Positions 25,468 through 33,372 of a stretch of DNA of 33,877 nucleotides are shown piece by piece. The position numbers and the translations under genes are program-made. Within the stretch, counting starts at the first letter, position 1, and each line of letters starts with the position of its first letter. Source of the stretch: Marisimplicoccus framensis_A (GTDB lineage Bacteria > Bacteroidota > Bacteroidia > Flavobacteriales > Flavobacteriaceae); assembly GCA_042088875.1 (NCBI GenBank), contig JBELLF010000004.1:1-33877 (forward strand), in the 5' to 3' direction. The notes beneath the pieces were generated by a model. It was not told the origin of the DNA. It did no database searches and was given only the letters and a program-made list of their open reading frames with translations.

Positions 25468-26571
25468 TTATTGAATATTGCCGCTACCGCCTGATGATTT
25501 TACAGCACTAGCTCTACTCCCGCTTACACCTCTTGATCCGACATTACTAGATCTACTACCACCATAATTTGAAGAAGATCTAGATCTGAAGTTTGATCCA
25601 CTTGGACTTCTTGAAGATGAAAAATTTGAATTCAATGATCTCTCAGAATTTGAGTTGTAATAGTTTTGGCTTCTTTGGAATCTACCAGAATTATTTTCAA
25701 AAGATCTTCCTTGAAGAACACTTCCTCTTTGACTTGGATTTACTGATCTTATTCTTTGATATGTTTTTCTAATTACATCATCTTTTATAGCGCTTAGGTT
25801 AGGTAAATATCTTTTTTGATTAGTATTTCTTGAATAACCACTTCTTCTTCTGTAAATTCCATTTAAATTGTCCTTTTTTAACTGTGCTAGACTTGGAGTA
25901 TTCGTTCTATTATTATCTATTTTAGTAATTTCATTAAAATCTTTTTCATAAGAATCTGATCTTGAATAAATACTTGATACTCTTTCTTCATTTAAATTAG
26001 CTGATCTAGACCTCTCATTAGGTTGTAATTTTTCACCACGTCTTGATGCAGAGTTACTAGTTGTTGGGATTTGTCTAAATATTTGAGTGTCTGAAGTATT
26101 TGCATAGGATCTTTCATAGAATCTTGAATTATAAATATGATTATTGAACCAAGGGTACATTCTTGAATTTCTGAAGTAATACCAATAATAATTTCCAATA
26201 TTATATGAATATGGATTTATGTAATAGTTAATAGGTCTTGGATAAAAATAATCACCTAATCCAAACATATAGCTATCATAATATAAGTGATTATAATAAA
26301 ACCTAGACGAACTTGGAAAAAAATTATAAACTATTTCTCTTGAGTCGGGTTTTGCTCCCCATGGTAAATTTCCATTATCATTTGAAGTAAAGTCATCTAA
26401 AGATACTTGAGCATAATTATCAAATGCTCCTTCATAATTAGTTCCTCTGTCTGTAGAAACATAAATACCATCATCTTCGTAATAAGACGATAAATAATAT
26501 GTTGAACAGCTCATGAAAAGAGCTGAAAACAGTGATATTTTTACTATTGTTAAGAATTTCAGCATTTCCAT
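25468..26571 (-). CDS. Ser/Arg/Gly-rich lipoprotein of unknown function
   Basis: The 367-residue product starts with a lipoprotein signal (ISLFSALFMSC, Cys22; ATG 26565 is an alternative start giving Cys20). Next comes a Tyr/Asn-rich segment with repeated YY and YF pairs, around 90-160. The rest is low complexity and very rich in Ser, Arg, Asn and Gly (for example SRSPSGSNFRSRSSSNYGG), therefore basic and probably disordered. Similar proteins sit between proS and the OMPP1 gene in other flavobacteria, sometimes labelled vitellogenin-like for composition only. It abuts the FadL-type gene with no spacing, so a joint outer-membrane role is plausible but unproven. It is divergent from proS across 79 bases. 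Confidence 0.78.
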   Translation of the reverse strand: MEMLKFLTIVKISLFSALFMSCSTYYLSSYYEDDGIYVSTDRGTNYEGAFDNYAQVSLDDFTSNDNGNLPWGAKPDSREIVYNFFPSSSRFYYNHLYYDSYMFGLGDYFYPRPINYYINPYSYNIGNYYWYYFRNSRMYPWFNNHIYNSRFYERSYANTSDTQIFRQIPTTSNSASRRGEKLQPNERSRSANLNEERVSSIYSRSDSYEKDFNEITKIDNNRTNTPSLAQLKKDNLNGIYRRRSGYSRNTNQKRYLPNLSAIKDDVIRKTYQRIRSVNPSQRGSVLQGRSFENNSGRFQRSQNYYNSNSERSLNSNFSSSRSPSGSNFRSRSSSNYGGSRSSNVGSRGVSGSRASAVKSSGGSGNIQ

Positions 26572-26650
26572 AAAGTTATAACAAATATTTAATTTTAAAA
26601 ATGTAATTTTACATCTACTTATTTATGACCAAAAATTATGCCAAAAATAA

Positions 26651-28129
26651 ATGGGAAATAAGATAACTCCTAGAGAAGAAAATTATTCAAAGTGGTACAA
26701 TGATATTGTCTCAGAAGCAGGTTTAGCTGAATCATCTGATGTAAGGGGGTGTATGGTTATAAAACCTTATGGTTTTTCTATTTGGGAATTAATGAAGTCA
26801 CAATTGGACAAGATGTTTAAAGAAACAGGTCATGAAAATGCTTATTTTCCTTTATTTGTTCCAAAGTCACTATTTGAGGCTGAAGAAAAGAATGCTGAGG
26901 GTTTTGCAAAAGAATGTGCGGTTGTTACTCATTACAGATTAAAAAATGATCCTAATAAAAAGGGGAAATTAATAGTCGATCCAGATTCAAAGTTAGAGGA
27001 AGAATTAATCGTTAGACCAACCAGTGAAGCAATTATTTGGAAAACATACAAGAATTGGATTCAATCATATAGAGATTTGCCAATTCTAATTAATCAATGG
27101 GCCAACGTAGTTAGATGGGAAATGAGAACTAGGCTTTTTTTAAGAACAGCAGAATTTTTATGGCAAGAGGGTCATACTGCTCATGCTACAAAAGAAGAGG
27201 CTTTAAATGAAACAAAACTTATCAATAATATTTATGCTGAATTTGCAGAAAAATATATGGCTATGCCTGTGGTTAAAGGATACAAATCTGAGTCAGAAAG
27301 ATTTGCTGGAGCTGAAGAAACTTTATGTATTGAAGCTTTGATGCAAGATGGAAAAGCTCTTCAAGCAGGTACATCTCATTTTTTAGGTCAAAATTTTGCT
27401 AAAGCTTTTGATGTAAAATTTGCTGATAAGTCTGGTAAATTAGAATATGTTTGGGCAACCTCTTGGGGTGTATCTACAAGATTAATGGGTGCCTTAATTA
27501 TGTCTCATAGTGACGATAATGGGTTGGTTTTACCACCATTTCTTGCACCAATTCAAGTTATATTAATTCCTGTAATCAAAGCAAAAGAAAACTCTGATCA
27601 AATAGTTGTAAAGTCTAATGAATTGTATAATAAACTAAAAGATATTGGAGTTAGAGTTAAGGTTGATGATCGAGAAAATATTAGTTTAGGATATAAGCTG
27701 AATGATTCTGAGGTAAAAGGAATTCCAATGAGAATTGTAATTGGACTTAAAGAAATTGAAAACAATTCAGCTGATATTTTTTACAGATATGATATGTCCA
27801 AAGTTCATACATCTTTTGATAGAATTGTTGATAAAATTGTTGAATCAATTGATTCAATTCAAGATAACATGATTAAGCAATCAAATGAAAGTCTAATAAA
27901 TAATACGCATGAAGTAGATAATTATGATGATTTTAAAAAGTTAATTGAATCTCAAAGTGGTTTTGTAATTGCTGGTTGGGATGGAACAAAAGAAACTGAA
28001 GAAGCTATTAAAGATCAAACAAAAGCTACAATAAGGTGTATTCCTGAAAACATTGATTCTAAAGGTGTTAAATGTATTTATACAGGTAAACCTGCTGCTT
28101 ACAAAGTAATATTTTCAAAATCTTATTGA
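26651..28129 (+). CDS. proS: Prolyl-tRNA synthetase, short archaeal/eukaryotic type
   Basis: The 492-residue class II synthetase charges tRNA-Pro. RPTSE at 122-126 and the motif 2 region VRWEMRTRLFLRTAEFLWQEGHTAH are present. The catalytic domain lacks the long editing insertion of E. coli ProS, and the extended C-terminal domain ends in a tyrosine (IFSKSY), so this is the ProS type 3 found in Bacteroidota. No Shine-Dalgarno is visible; the leader is A-rich. The last codons and stop overlap the TTG element of the tRNA-Glu promoter. Confidence 0.96.
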   Translation: MGNKITPREENYSKWYNDIVSEAGLAESSDVRGCMVIKPYGFSIWELMKSQLDKMFKETGHENAYFPLFVPKSLFEAEEKNAEGFAKECAVVTHYRLKNDPNKKGKLIVDPDSKLEEELIVRPTSEAIIWKTYKNWIQSYRDLPILINQWANVVRWEMRTRLFLRTAEFLWQEGHTAHATKEEALNETKLINNIYAEFAEKYMAMPVVKGYKSESERFAGAEETLCIEALMQDGKALQAGTSHFLGQNFAKAFDVKFADKSGKLEYVWATSWGVSTRLMGALIMSHSDDNGLVLPPFLAPIQVILIPVIKAKENSDQIVVKSNELYNKLKDIGVRVKVDDRENISLGYKLNDSEVKGIPMRIVIGLKEIENNSADIFYRYDMSKVHTSFDRIVDKIVESIDSIQDNMIKQSNESLINNTHEVDNYDDFKKLIESQSGFVIAGWDGTKETEEAIKDQTKATIRCIPENIDSKGVKCIYTGKPAAYKVIFSKSY

Positions 28130-28154
28130 AATATTAAAATTTCAATTAAATTTG
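28126..28154 (+). promoter_or_regulatory. Promoter of the tRNA-Glu/rpsT unit
   Basis: TTG at 28126-28128, an 18-base spacer and TAAATTTG at 28147-28154 match the Bacteroidota consensus. Transcription would begin a few bases before the tRNA 5' end at 28165. The TTG overlaps the proS stop codon. Confidence 0.55.
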
Positions 28155-28164
28155 CAACCTGATT

Positions 28165-28236
28165 GGCCCGTTCGTCTATCGGTTAGGACCTCAGGTTTTC
28201 ATCCTGGAAAGAGGGGTTCGATTCCCCTACGGGCTA
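28165..28236 (+). tRNA. tRNA-Glu (anticodon TTC)
   Basis: The 72-base cloverleaf has acceptor GGCCCGT paired with ACGGGCT (one G-T pair), anticodon stem TCAGG/CCTGG with loop TTTTCAT and anticodon TTC at 28198-28200, T-arm GGGGTTCGATTCCCC and discriminator A. CCA is not encoded. It lies 13 bases upstream of the rpsT start with no terminator between. Confidence 0.97.
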
Positions 28237-28249
28237 CAAATTAAAAATT

Positions 28250-28492
28250 ATGGCAAATCATAAATCTGCTTTAAAAAGAATTCGTTCTAGTGAAACTAAG
28301 AAGTCTCTGAATAAACTTCAGCACAAGACTACTAGAAATGCTATTAAAAAATTAAAAGATGCTAAGACTAAGAAAGAAGCTCAAAAGCTTTATCCTGGTG
28401 TTGTGTCTTTACTTGATAAGTTAGCTAAGAATAATGTTATTCATAAGAACAAAGCATCTAATTTAAAGTCAAAGCTAAGTAAGCTTAAATAA
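28250..28492 (+). CDS. rpsT: 30S ribosomal protein S20
   Basis: The 80-residue, Lys-rich protein starts MANHKSALKRIRSSETK, the S20 signature, and is predicted to be all helical. S20 binds 16S rRNA early in 30S assembly. The gene is apparently transcribed from the promoter in front of tRNA-Glu, so tRNA processing would leave an mRNA leader of about 13 A/T-rich bases without a Shine-Dalgarno. One base separates its stop from the convergent rho stop. Confidence 0.96.
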   Translation: MANHKSALKRIRSSETKKSLNKLQHKTTRNAIKKLKDAKTKKEAQKLYPGVVSLLDKLAKNNVIHKNKASNLKSKLSKLK

Positions 28493-28493
28493 T

Positions 28494-29891
28494 TTAGGAG
28501 TTCATAGATATAAGAAACTCCTCATTATTCTTGGTTTTCTTAAACCTATCATTAATGAATTCCATTGCTTCAACAGGGTTCATGTCAGCTAAATACTTTC
28601 TCATTATCCACATTCTTTGAATTGTATTTTCACCTAAAAGAAGGTCATCTCTTCTAGTGCTTGAAGAAACTAAATCAATTGCTGGGAAAATTCTTCTATT
28701 AGATATTCTTCTATCTAATTGCAGTTCCATATTCCCAGTTCCTTTAAATTCTTCAAAAATTACCTCATCCATTTTAGATCCCGTCTCTGTTAGAGCTGTG
28801 GATATAATAGATAAAGAACCACCATTCTCAATATTTCTTGCAGCGCCAAAAAATCTCTTTGGTTTATGAAGTGCATTAGCATCAACACCACCACTCAAAA
28901 TTTTACCAGATGCAGGTTGAACTGTATTATAGGCTCTTGCAAGTCTTGTAATTGAATCAAGAAGTATTACAACATCATGACCACATTCTACAAGTCTCTT
29001 TGCTTTTTCTAAAACTATATTTGCAACTCTAACATGTCTATCAGCTGGTTCATCAAAAGTTGAAGCAACGACCTCTCCTTTTACATTTCTTTGCATGTCA
29101 GTAACCTCTTCAGGTCTCTCGTCTATTAGAAGAATTATTTGAAAAACTTCTGGATGATTTGCTGCAATTGCATTCGCAACATCTTTAAGAAGCATTGTCT
29201 TTCCTGTTTTAGGTTGTGAGACAATCATTCCTCTTTGTCCTTTACCAATTGGAGAAAAAAGATCAATAATTCTGGTAGAGATTGTACTTTCTTTAGATGA
29301 AATATTAAACTTTTCTTCTGGAAAAAGAGGAGTTAAATGTTCAAAAGATACTCTATCTCTAACAACCTCAGGATCTAAGCCATTTATTTTGTTAACCTTA
29401 ATAAGAGGGAAATACTTCTCGCCATCTTTAGGAGGTCTAACAGTACCATGAACAGTATCTCCAGTTTTTAATCCAAAAAGTTTTATTTGAGATTGGGAAA
29501 CATAAATATCATCTGGCGATGATAGATAATTATAATCTGATGATCTTAAAAAGCCATATCCATCTTGCATTATTTCTAAAACTCCTTCAGATTCAATTAT
29601 ACCATCAAACTCAAAATCAGGTTCTTTGTATCTATTTCTGTTGTCTTTGTTAAAGTTTCTATTTTGATAATTTTTATTTCCACCATTATTATTTCTGTTT
29701 TCTTTAAAATTATTTTTAACAACCTTTGGTTCAGGTTTAATATCATTAGGTTTTTCTTCAGTTACATTGCCAATAATTTTGTCAATAATATCTTGTTTTT
29801 TTTGACCCTTTAAGTCTTTAATTCCGATCTGATCAGCAATCTCAATAAGTTCGGCTAGTTTTTTAGCCTTAAGCATTTTAATATCGTACAT
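28494..29891 (-). CDS. rho: Transcription termination factor Rho
   Basis: The 465-residue ATP-dependent RNA helicase ends transcription at Rho-dependent sites. It has an N-terminal Rho_N helical domain (residues 5-40), then an Asn/Arg-rich low-complexity linker (about 60-90, NRNNNGGNKNYQNRNF) typical of Bacteroidota Rho but short here. The RNA-binding CSD contains GYGFLRSSDYNYLSSPDDIYVS at 111-132. The ATPase has Walker A QPKTGKT at 226-232, and LLIDERPEEVTDM and VILLDSITRLARAYN follow. The start MYDIKMLKAKKL fits the family. It is divergent from truA. Confidence 0.97.
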   Translation of the reverse strand: MYDIKMLKAKKLAELIEIADQIGIKDLKGQKKQDIIDKIIGNVTEEKPNDIKPEPKVVKNNFKENRNNNGGNKNYQNRNFNKDNRNRYKEPDFEFDGIIESEGVLEIMQDGYGFLRSSDYNYLSSPDDIYVSQSQIKLFGLKTGDTVHGTVRPPKDGEKYFPLIKVNKINGLDPEVVRDRVSFEHLTPLFPEEKFNISSKESTISTRIIDLFSPIGKGQRGMIVSQPKTGKTMLLKDVANAIAANHPEVFQIILLIDERPEEVTDMQRNVKGEVVASTFDEPADRHVRVANIVLEKAKRLVECGHDVVILLDSITRLARAYNTVQPASGKILSGGVDANALHKPKRFFGAARNIENGGSLSIISTALTETGSKMDEVIFEEFKGTGNMELQLDRRISNRRIFPAIDLVSSSTRRDDLLLGENTIQRMWIMRKYLADMNPVEAMEFINDRFKKTKNNEEFLISMNS

Positions 29892-30006
29892 GTTTATATG
29901 TGGTTTTGATTTGAAATGTTAATAGAAAAAATACTTCTTGGTAAGAAATAGTATACTAATTTACAAATTTATTTTTAATTTGATTAAATATCTTTAATTG
30001 TTAATA

Positions 30007-30765
30007 ATGTCAAGATATTTTGTTGAGTTTTCGTATGATGGCACAGCATACCATGGCCTTCAGAAACAACCTAATTCTATTACCATTCAAGAGGTTATAG
30101 AAAATAACTTTGAAAAGTTTATTGGTTCTGAAATTAACCTTGTACTTGCTGGAAGAACTGATGCAGGTGTTCATGCTAAGCAAATGTTTGCTCATTTTGA
30201 TACTAAAAAAAATTTTGAAAAGGGTATATTTTGTAAAAGATTAAATACTATGTTACCAGAAGACATATGTATTGAGTCAATTAATTTAGTTTCTGATGAC
30301 ACCCATGCTAGGTTTGATGCAGTATCAAGAACTTATGAGTATGTTATATCTAATCGAAAAAATCCTTTTAACAATAAGTTTACATATTACTTTAAGGGTT
30401 TTCTTGATTTGGAAAAAATGAATGAATGTTGTCTCGATTTATTAAATCACAATGATTTTAAGTGTTTTTCTAAATCAAATACAGATGTTAAAACATATAT
30501 TTGTGATATTACAGATGCACAATGGAAAGAGATAAATAATGAGTATAGGTTTAATATTACTGCGGATAGATTCTTGAGAAACATGGTCCGTTCAATTGTA
30601 GGGACTATGATTGATATTGGAAGATCAAAGATTTCAAATGAAGATTTTAAAAAAATTCTTAAATCTAGAAGTAGAAGTGAGGCAGGTTTTTCTGTTCCAC
30701 CTTCTGGTTTAAGTTTATTAAGTGTTAAGTATAATAATATTTTTATAGAGACTTGGAAAAAGTAA
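30007..30765 (+). CDS. truA: tRNA pseudouridine(38-40) synthase
   Basis: With ATG 30007 (the TTG at 29998 is less likely) the protein has 252 residues, the usual TruA size. It converts uridines 38-40 in the anticodon arm to pseudouridine. The N-terminus SRYFVEFSYDGTAYHGLQKQ and the catalytic Asp52 in AGRTDAGVHA are characteristic, and FLRNMVRSIVGTMIDIGR is the conserved C-terminal motif. The last 13 bases overlap the following ABC exporter. Confidence 0.96.
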   Translation: MSRYFVEFSYDGTAYHGLQKQPNSITIQEVIENNFEKFIGSEINLVLAGRTDAGVHAKQMFAHFDTKKNFEKGIFCKRLNTMLPEDICIESINLVSDDTHARFDAVSRTYEYVISNRKNPFNNKFTYYFKGFLDLEKMNECCLDLLNHNDFKCFSKSNTDVKTYICDITDAQWKEINNEYRFNITADRFLRNMVRSIVGTMIDIGRSKISNEDFKKILKSRSRSEAGFSVPPSGLSLLSVKYNNIFIETWKK

Positions 30766-32519
30766 ACGGTAAAATTTTTGACATAAATCTTTTTTATAAA
30801 TTATTGGTTTTTGTAAAACCATATAATCTATCTTACTACGGTGTATTGCTATCAGCGATCATAATTTCTCTTCTTTCAACTCTAACTCCATACTTATTAA
30901 AAATAGTAGTTGATGATTACATTCTTCCAAAAAATTTTGATGGAATGCAAACGATAATTATGATTATGGTAGGAATATTATTTCTTGAAGTAATTTTCAT
31001 GTATCTATTTGCTTACTATGCTAATTGGCTAGGTCAAAAAGTTATCAAGGATTTACGGGTAAATGTTTTTAAAAAAATTATAAAATTTAAAATGTCTTTT
31101 TTCGATAAAAATGCAGTTGGAAGGCTAGTAACAAGAACTGTTAATGATATAGAGACTATTGCAAGTATTTTCTCTCAGGGATTATTTATGATTATAGCAG
31201 ATGTTCTTAAAATGTTTACGGTCTTGATTGTAATGTTAATTATAAGTTGGGAGTTAACACTTGTTGTTATATCTATTTTTCCATTACTTATTTATGCTAC
31301 TAGAATTTTTCAAAAAACTATGAAAACCGCCTTTGAAAAAGTTAGAAAAGAGGTAGCAAACTTTAATTCTTTTGTGCAAGAGAGAATAAGTGGAATAAAA
31401 ATTGTTCAAATTTTTAGTAGAGAAGAAGTCGAAATAAATAATTTTCAAAAAATAAATATTAGACACAAAGAAGCATGGTTAAGGACAGTTTGGATAAATT
31501 CCATTTTCTTCCCTATTGCTGAAATTTCTACTTCAATATGTATTGGTCTTTTGGTATGGTATGGAGGTTTTAACAATATTAATGGAGATAATATCTCTCT
31601 AGGTACTTTATTTCTATTTATTTCAATGTCTGGGTTACTTTTTAGGCCACTTAGACAAATTGCAGATAGATTTAATACTCTTCAAATGGGAATGGTTTCT
31701 ACAGAAAGAATTTTTAAAATATTAGAGGATAATTCACATATTAAAGATGATGGTAAAAAGTCTAAAAGAAAATTTGATGGAATGATTGAGTTTAAAGATG
31801 TAACTTTTTCTTACGTTAGAAATGAGATAGTAATTAATGATATTTCATTTAAAATAAATCCAGGAGAGACTTTTGCTATTGTTGGTCCAACTGGAAGTGG
31901 TAAAACAACCATAACTAACTTAATAACAAGATTCTATGAGCATGATAAAGGTAATATCTTAATTGATGGAGAGAACATAAATAATTTAGAATTGTCAAAT
32001 ATTAGAAATCAGGTTGGAATTATACTTCAAGATGTTTTTCTTTTTGCAGACACAATATTTAATAACATTACTCTCTATAATGATAAAATAACATTAGAAG
32101 ATGTTCATAATGCTGCAAAAGAGCTAGAAATTCATGACTTTATAAATTCTTTACCAAACGGATATGATTTCAATGTAAGTGAAAGAGGCGGTACTTTATC
32201 ATCAGGTCAGAAACAGCTCATAGCTTTTCTGAGGGTATTGGTTAACAATCCGGATATTTTAATTTTAGATGAAGCCACTTCATCGATTGATTCTTATTCT
32301 GAAGACTTAATAAAAAATGCAACTAAAAAAATTACAAAAGGAAAAACTTCAATAATAATTGCTCATAGACTTTCAACTATCGAATCAGCTGACAAAATTA
32401 TCTATATGGAAAATGGTAAAATATTAGAACAAGGAAATCATAAAGAGCTATTAAATATGGAAAATGGTAATTTTAAAAAGCTTTATCAAGAACAACTTTT
32501 AGAGGAAGAATTAACATAA
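30753..32519 (+). CDS. ABC exporter, fused membrane and ATPase domains (MsbA/MdlB-like)
   Basis: The 588-residue half-transporter starts with a TTG at 30753 inside the end of truA; no ATG occurs before the membrane domain, and LEKVNGKIFDINLFYKLL fits the family N-terminus. Six membrane helices span roughly residues 25-300. The ATPase has Walker A GPTGSGKTT at 378-386, Q-loop ILQDVF, signature LSSGQ at 482-486, Walker B ILILDEAT at 502-509 and switch His538. The LSSGQKQLIAFLRVL form resembles the YheH/MdlB group of multidrug or lipid exporters. It would act as a dimer in the inner membrane; substrate unknown. The end overlaps the convergent folP by 9 bases. Confidence 0.92.
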   Translation: MEKVNGKIFDINLFYKLLVFVKPYNLSYYGVLLSAIIISLLSTLTPYLLKIVVDDYILPKNFDGMQTIIMIMVGILFLEVIFMYLFAYYANWLGQKVIKDLRVNVFKKIIKFKMSFFDKNAVGRLVTRTVNDIETIASIFSQGLFMIIADVLKMFTVLIVMLIISWELTLVVISIFPLLIYATRIFQKTMKTAFEKVRKEVANFNSFVQERISGIKIVQIFSREEVEINNFQKINIRHKEAWLRTVWINSIFFPIAEISTSICIGLLVWYGGFNNINGDNISLGTLFLFISMSGLLFRPLRQIADRFNTLQMGMVSTERIFKILEDNSHIKDDGKKSKRKFDGMIEFKDVTFSYVRNEIVINDISFKINPGETFAIVGPTGSGKTTITNLITRFYEHDKGNILIDGENINNLELSNIRNQVGIILQDVFLFADTIFNNITLYNDKITLEDVHNAAKELEIHDFINSLPNGYDFNVSERGGTLSSGQKQLIAFLRVLVNNPDILILDEATSSIDSYSEDLIKNATKKITKGKTSIIIAHRLSTIESADKIIYMENGKILEQGNHKELLNMENGNFKKLYQEQLLEEELT

Positions 32520-33332
32520 CTTATTAAATAAATCTATACATTCCTTTGCTTCTCTAACATCATGAACTCTTATGACATCCGCACCTTTATTCAATGCTAT
32601 TGTATTTAAAATAGATGTTCCATTAAGTGCTTTGTCAGGGCTTGTATTTAAAAATTTATATATCATAGACTTCCTAGATATACCTGCCAATAAAGGTTTT
32701 TTAAATTCTTTAAATCTTTCCAAGTTGCTTAAAATCTCAAAATTATGATCTATGGTTTTCCCAAAACCAAATCCAGGATCAATTATTATATTTTTGATGT
32801 TAATGCTCTCTAGTTCATCAATCTTTGAATTAAAAAATGTTAAGATCGAATTAACTACATTATTGTAAGTAGGTTTTTTTTGCATATTATTAGGATCACC
32901 TTTCATATGCATAATTACATAACCTGCATTATAGTCTTTTACAACATCAATTAATTTAGAATCATATTTTCCTGAGCTTATATCGTTTATTATTGCAAAT
33001 CCATTATTTAGAGCAAATTCCGCGACTTCTGAATTATAGGTATCTATGGAAAATAGTTCATTATTGAAGTTTTTAGAAAACTCAATTATATATTTTGATG
33101 TCATCTTTAATTCATCTTCCCCTTTAATAATCTTTGAGCCAGGTTTAGAGCTTACAGCTCCTAAGTCAATTATATCAACACCTTGATTAATCATCTCAGA
33201 AACTCTAGAAACAGCCTTATCTATAGAGTTGTATTTACCGCCATCATAAAAAGAGTCATCAGATATATTAAGAATACCCATAATTTTTTGAGTATTAAAA
33301 TTTATTTTTTTTCCGTTACAATTTAAAGTCAT
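32511..33332 (-). CDS. folP: Dihydropteroate synthase
   Basis: With ATG 33332 (a TTG at 33353 adds seven non-family residues) the protein has 273 residues. It condenses 6-hydroxymethyl-dihydropterin pyrophosphate with p-aminobenzoate. Seen: IMGILNISDDSFYDGG at 17-32 (family NVTPDSFxDGG), DLGAVSSKPGSK at 56-67, INDISSGK, IIDPGFGFGKT, the SRKSMI loop, and VIRVHDV. Two positions are unusual: ISDD where VTPD is normal, and Lys63 where loop 2 normally has Arg (T/SRPG). All other key residues are present, so it is probably active. It is divergent from the DUF1599 gene across 40 bases. Confidence 0.95.
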   Translation of the reverse strand: MTLNCNGKKINFNTQKIMGILNISDDSFYDGGKYNSIDKAVSRVSEMINQGVDIIDLGAVSSKPGSKIIKGEDELKMTSKYIIEFSKNFNNELFSIDTYNSEVAEFALNNGFAIINDISSGKYDSKLIDVVKDYNAGYVIMHMKGDPNNMQKKPTYNNVVNSILTFFNSKIDELESINIKNIIIDPGFGFGKTIDHNFEILSNLERFKEFKKPLLAGISRKSMIYKFLNTSPDKALNGTSILNTIALNKGADVIRVHDVREAKECIDLFNKLC

Positions 33333-33372
33333 ATTTTTAAGCTTCTTTTCCAAAATTATATTAAAATCTAAT

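Noticed and set aside
25468..26000. Repetitive Ser/Arg/Gly codons in the lipoprotein gene, considered as a DNA repeat or mobile remnant
   Set aside because: The bias is at protein level; no exact DNA repeat unit or terminal inverted repeat is visible.
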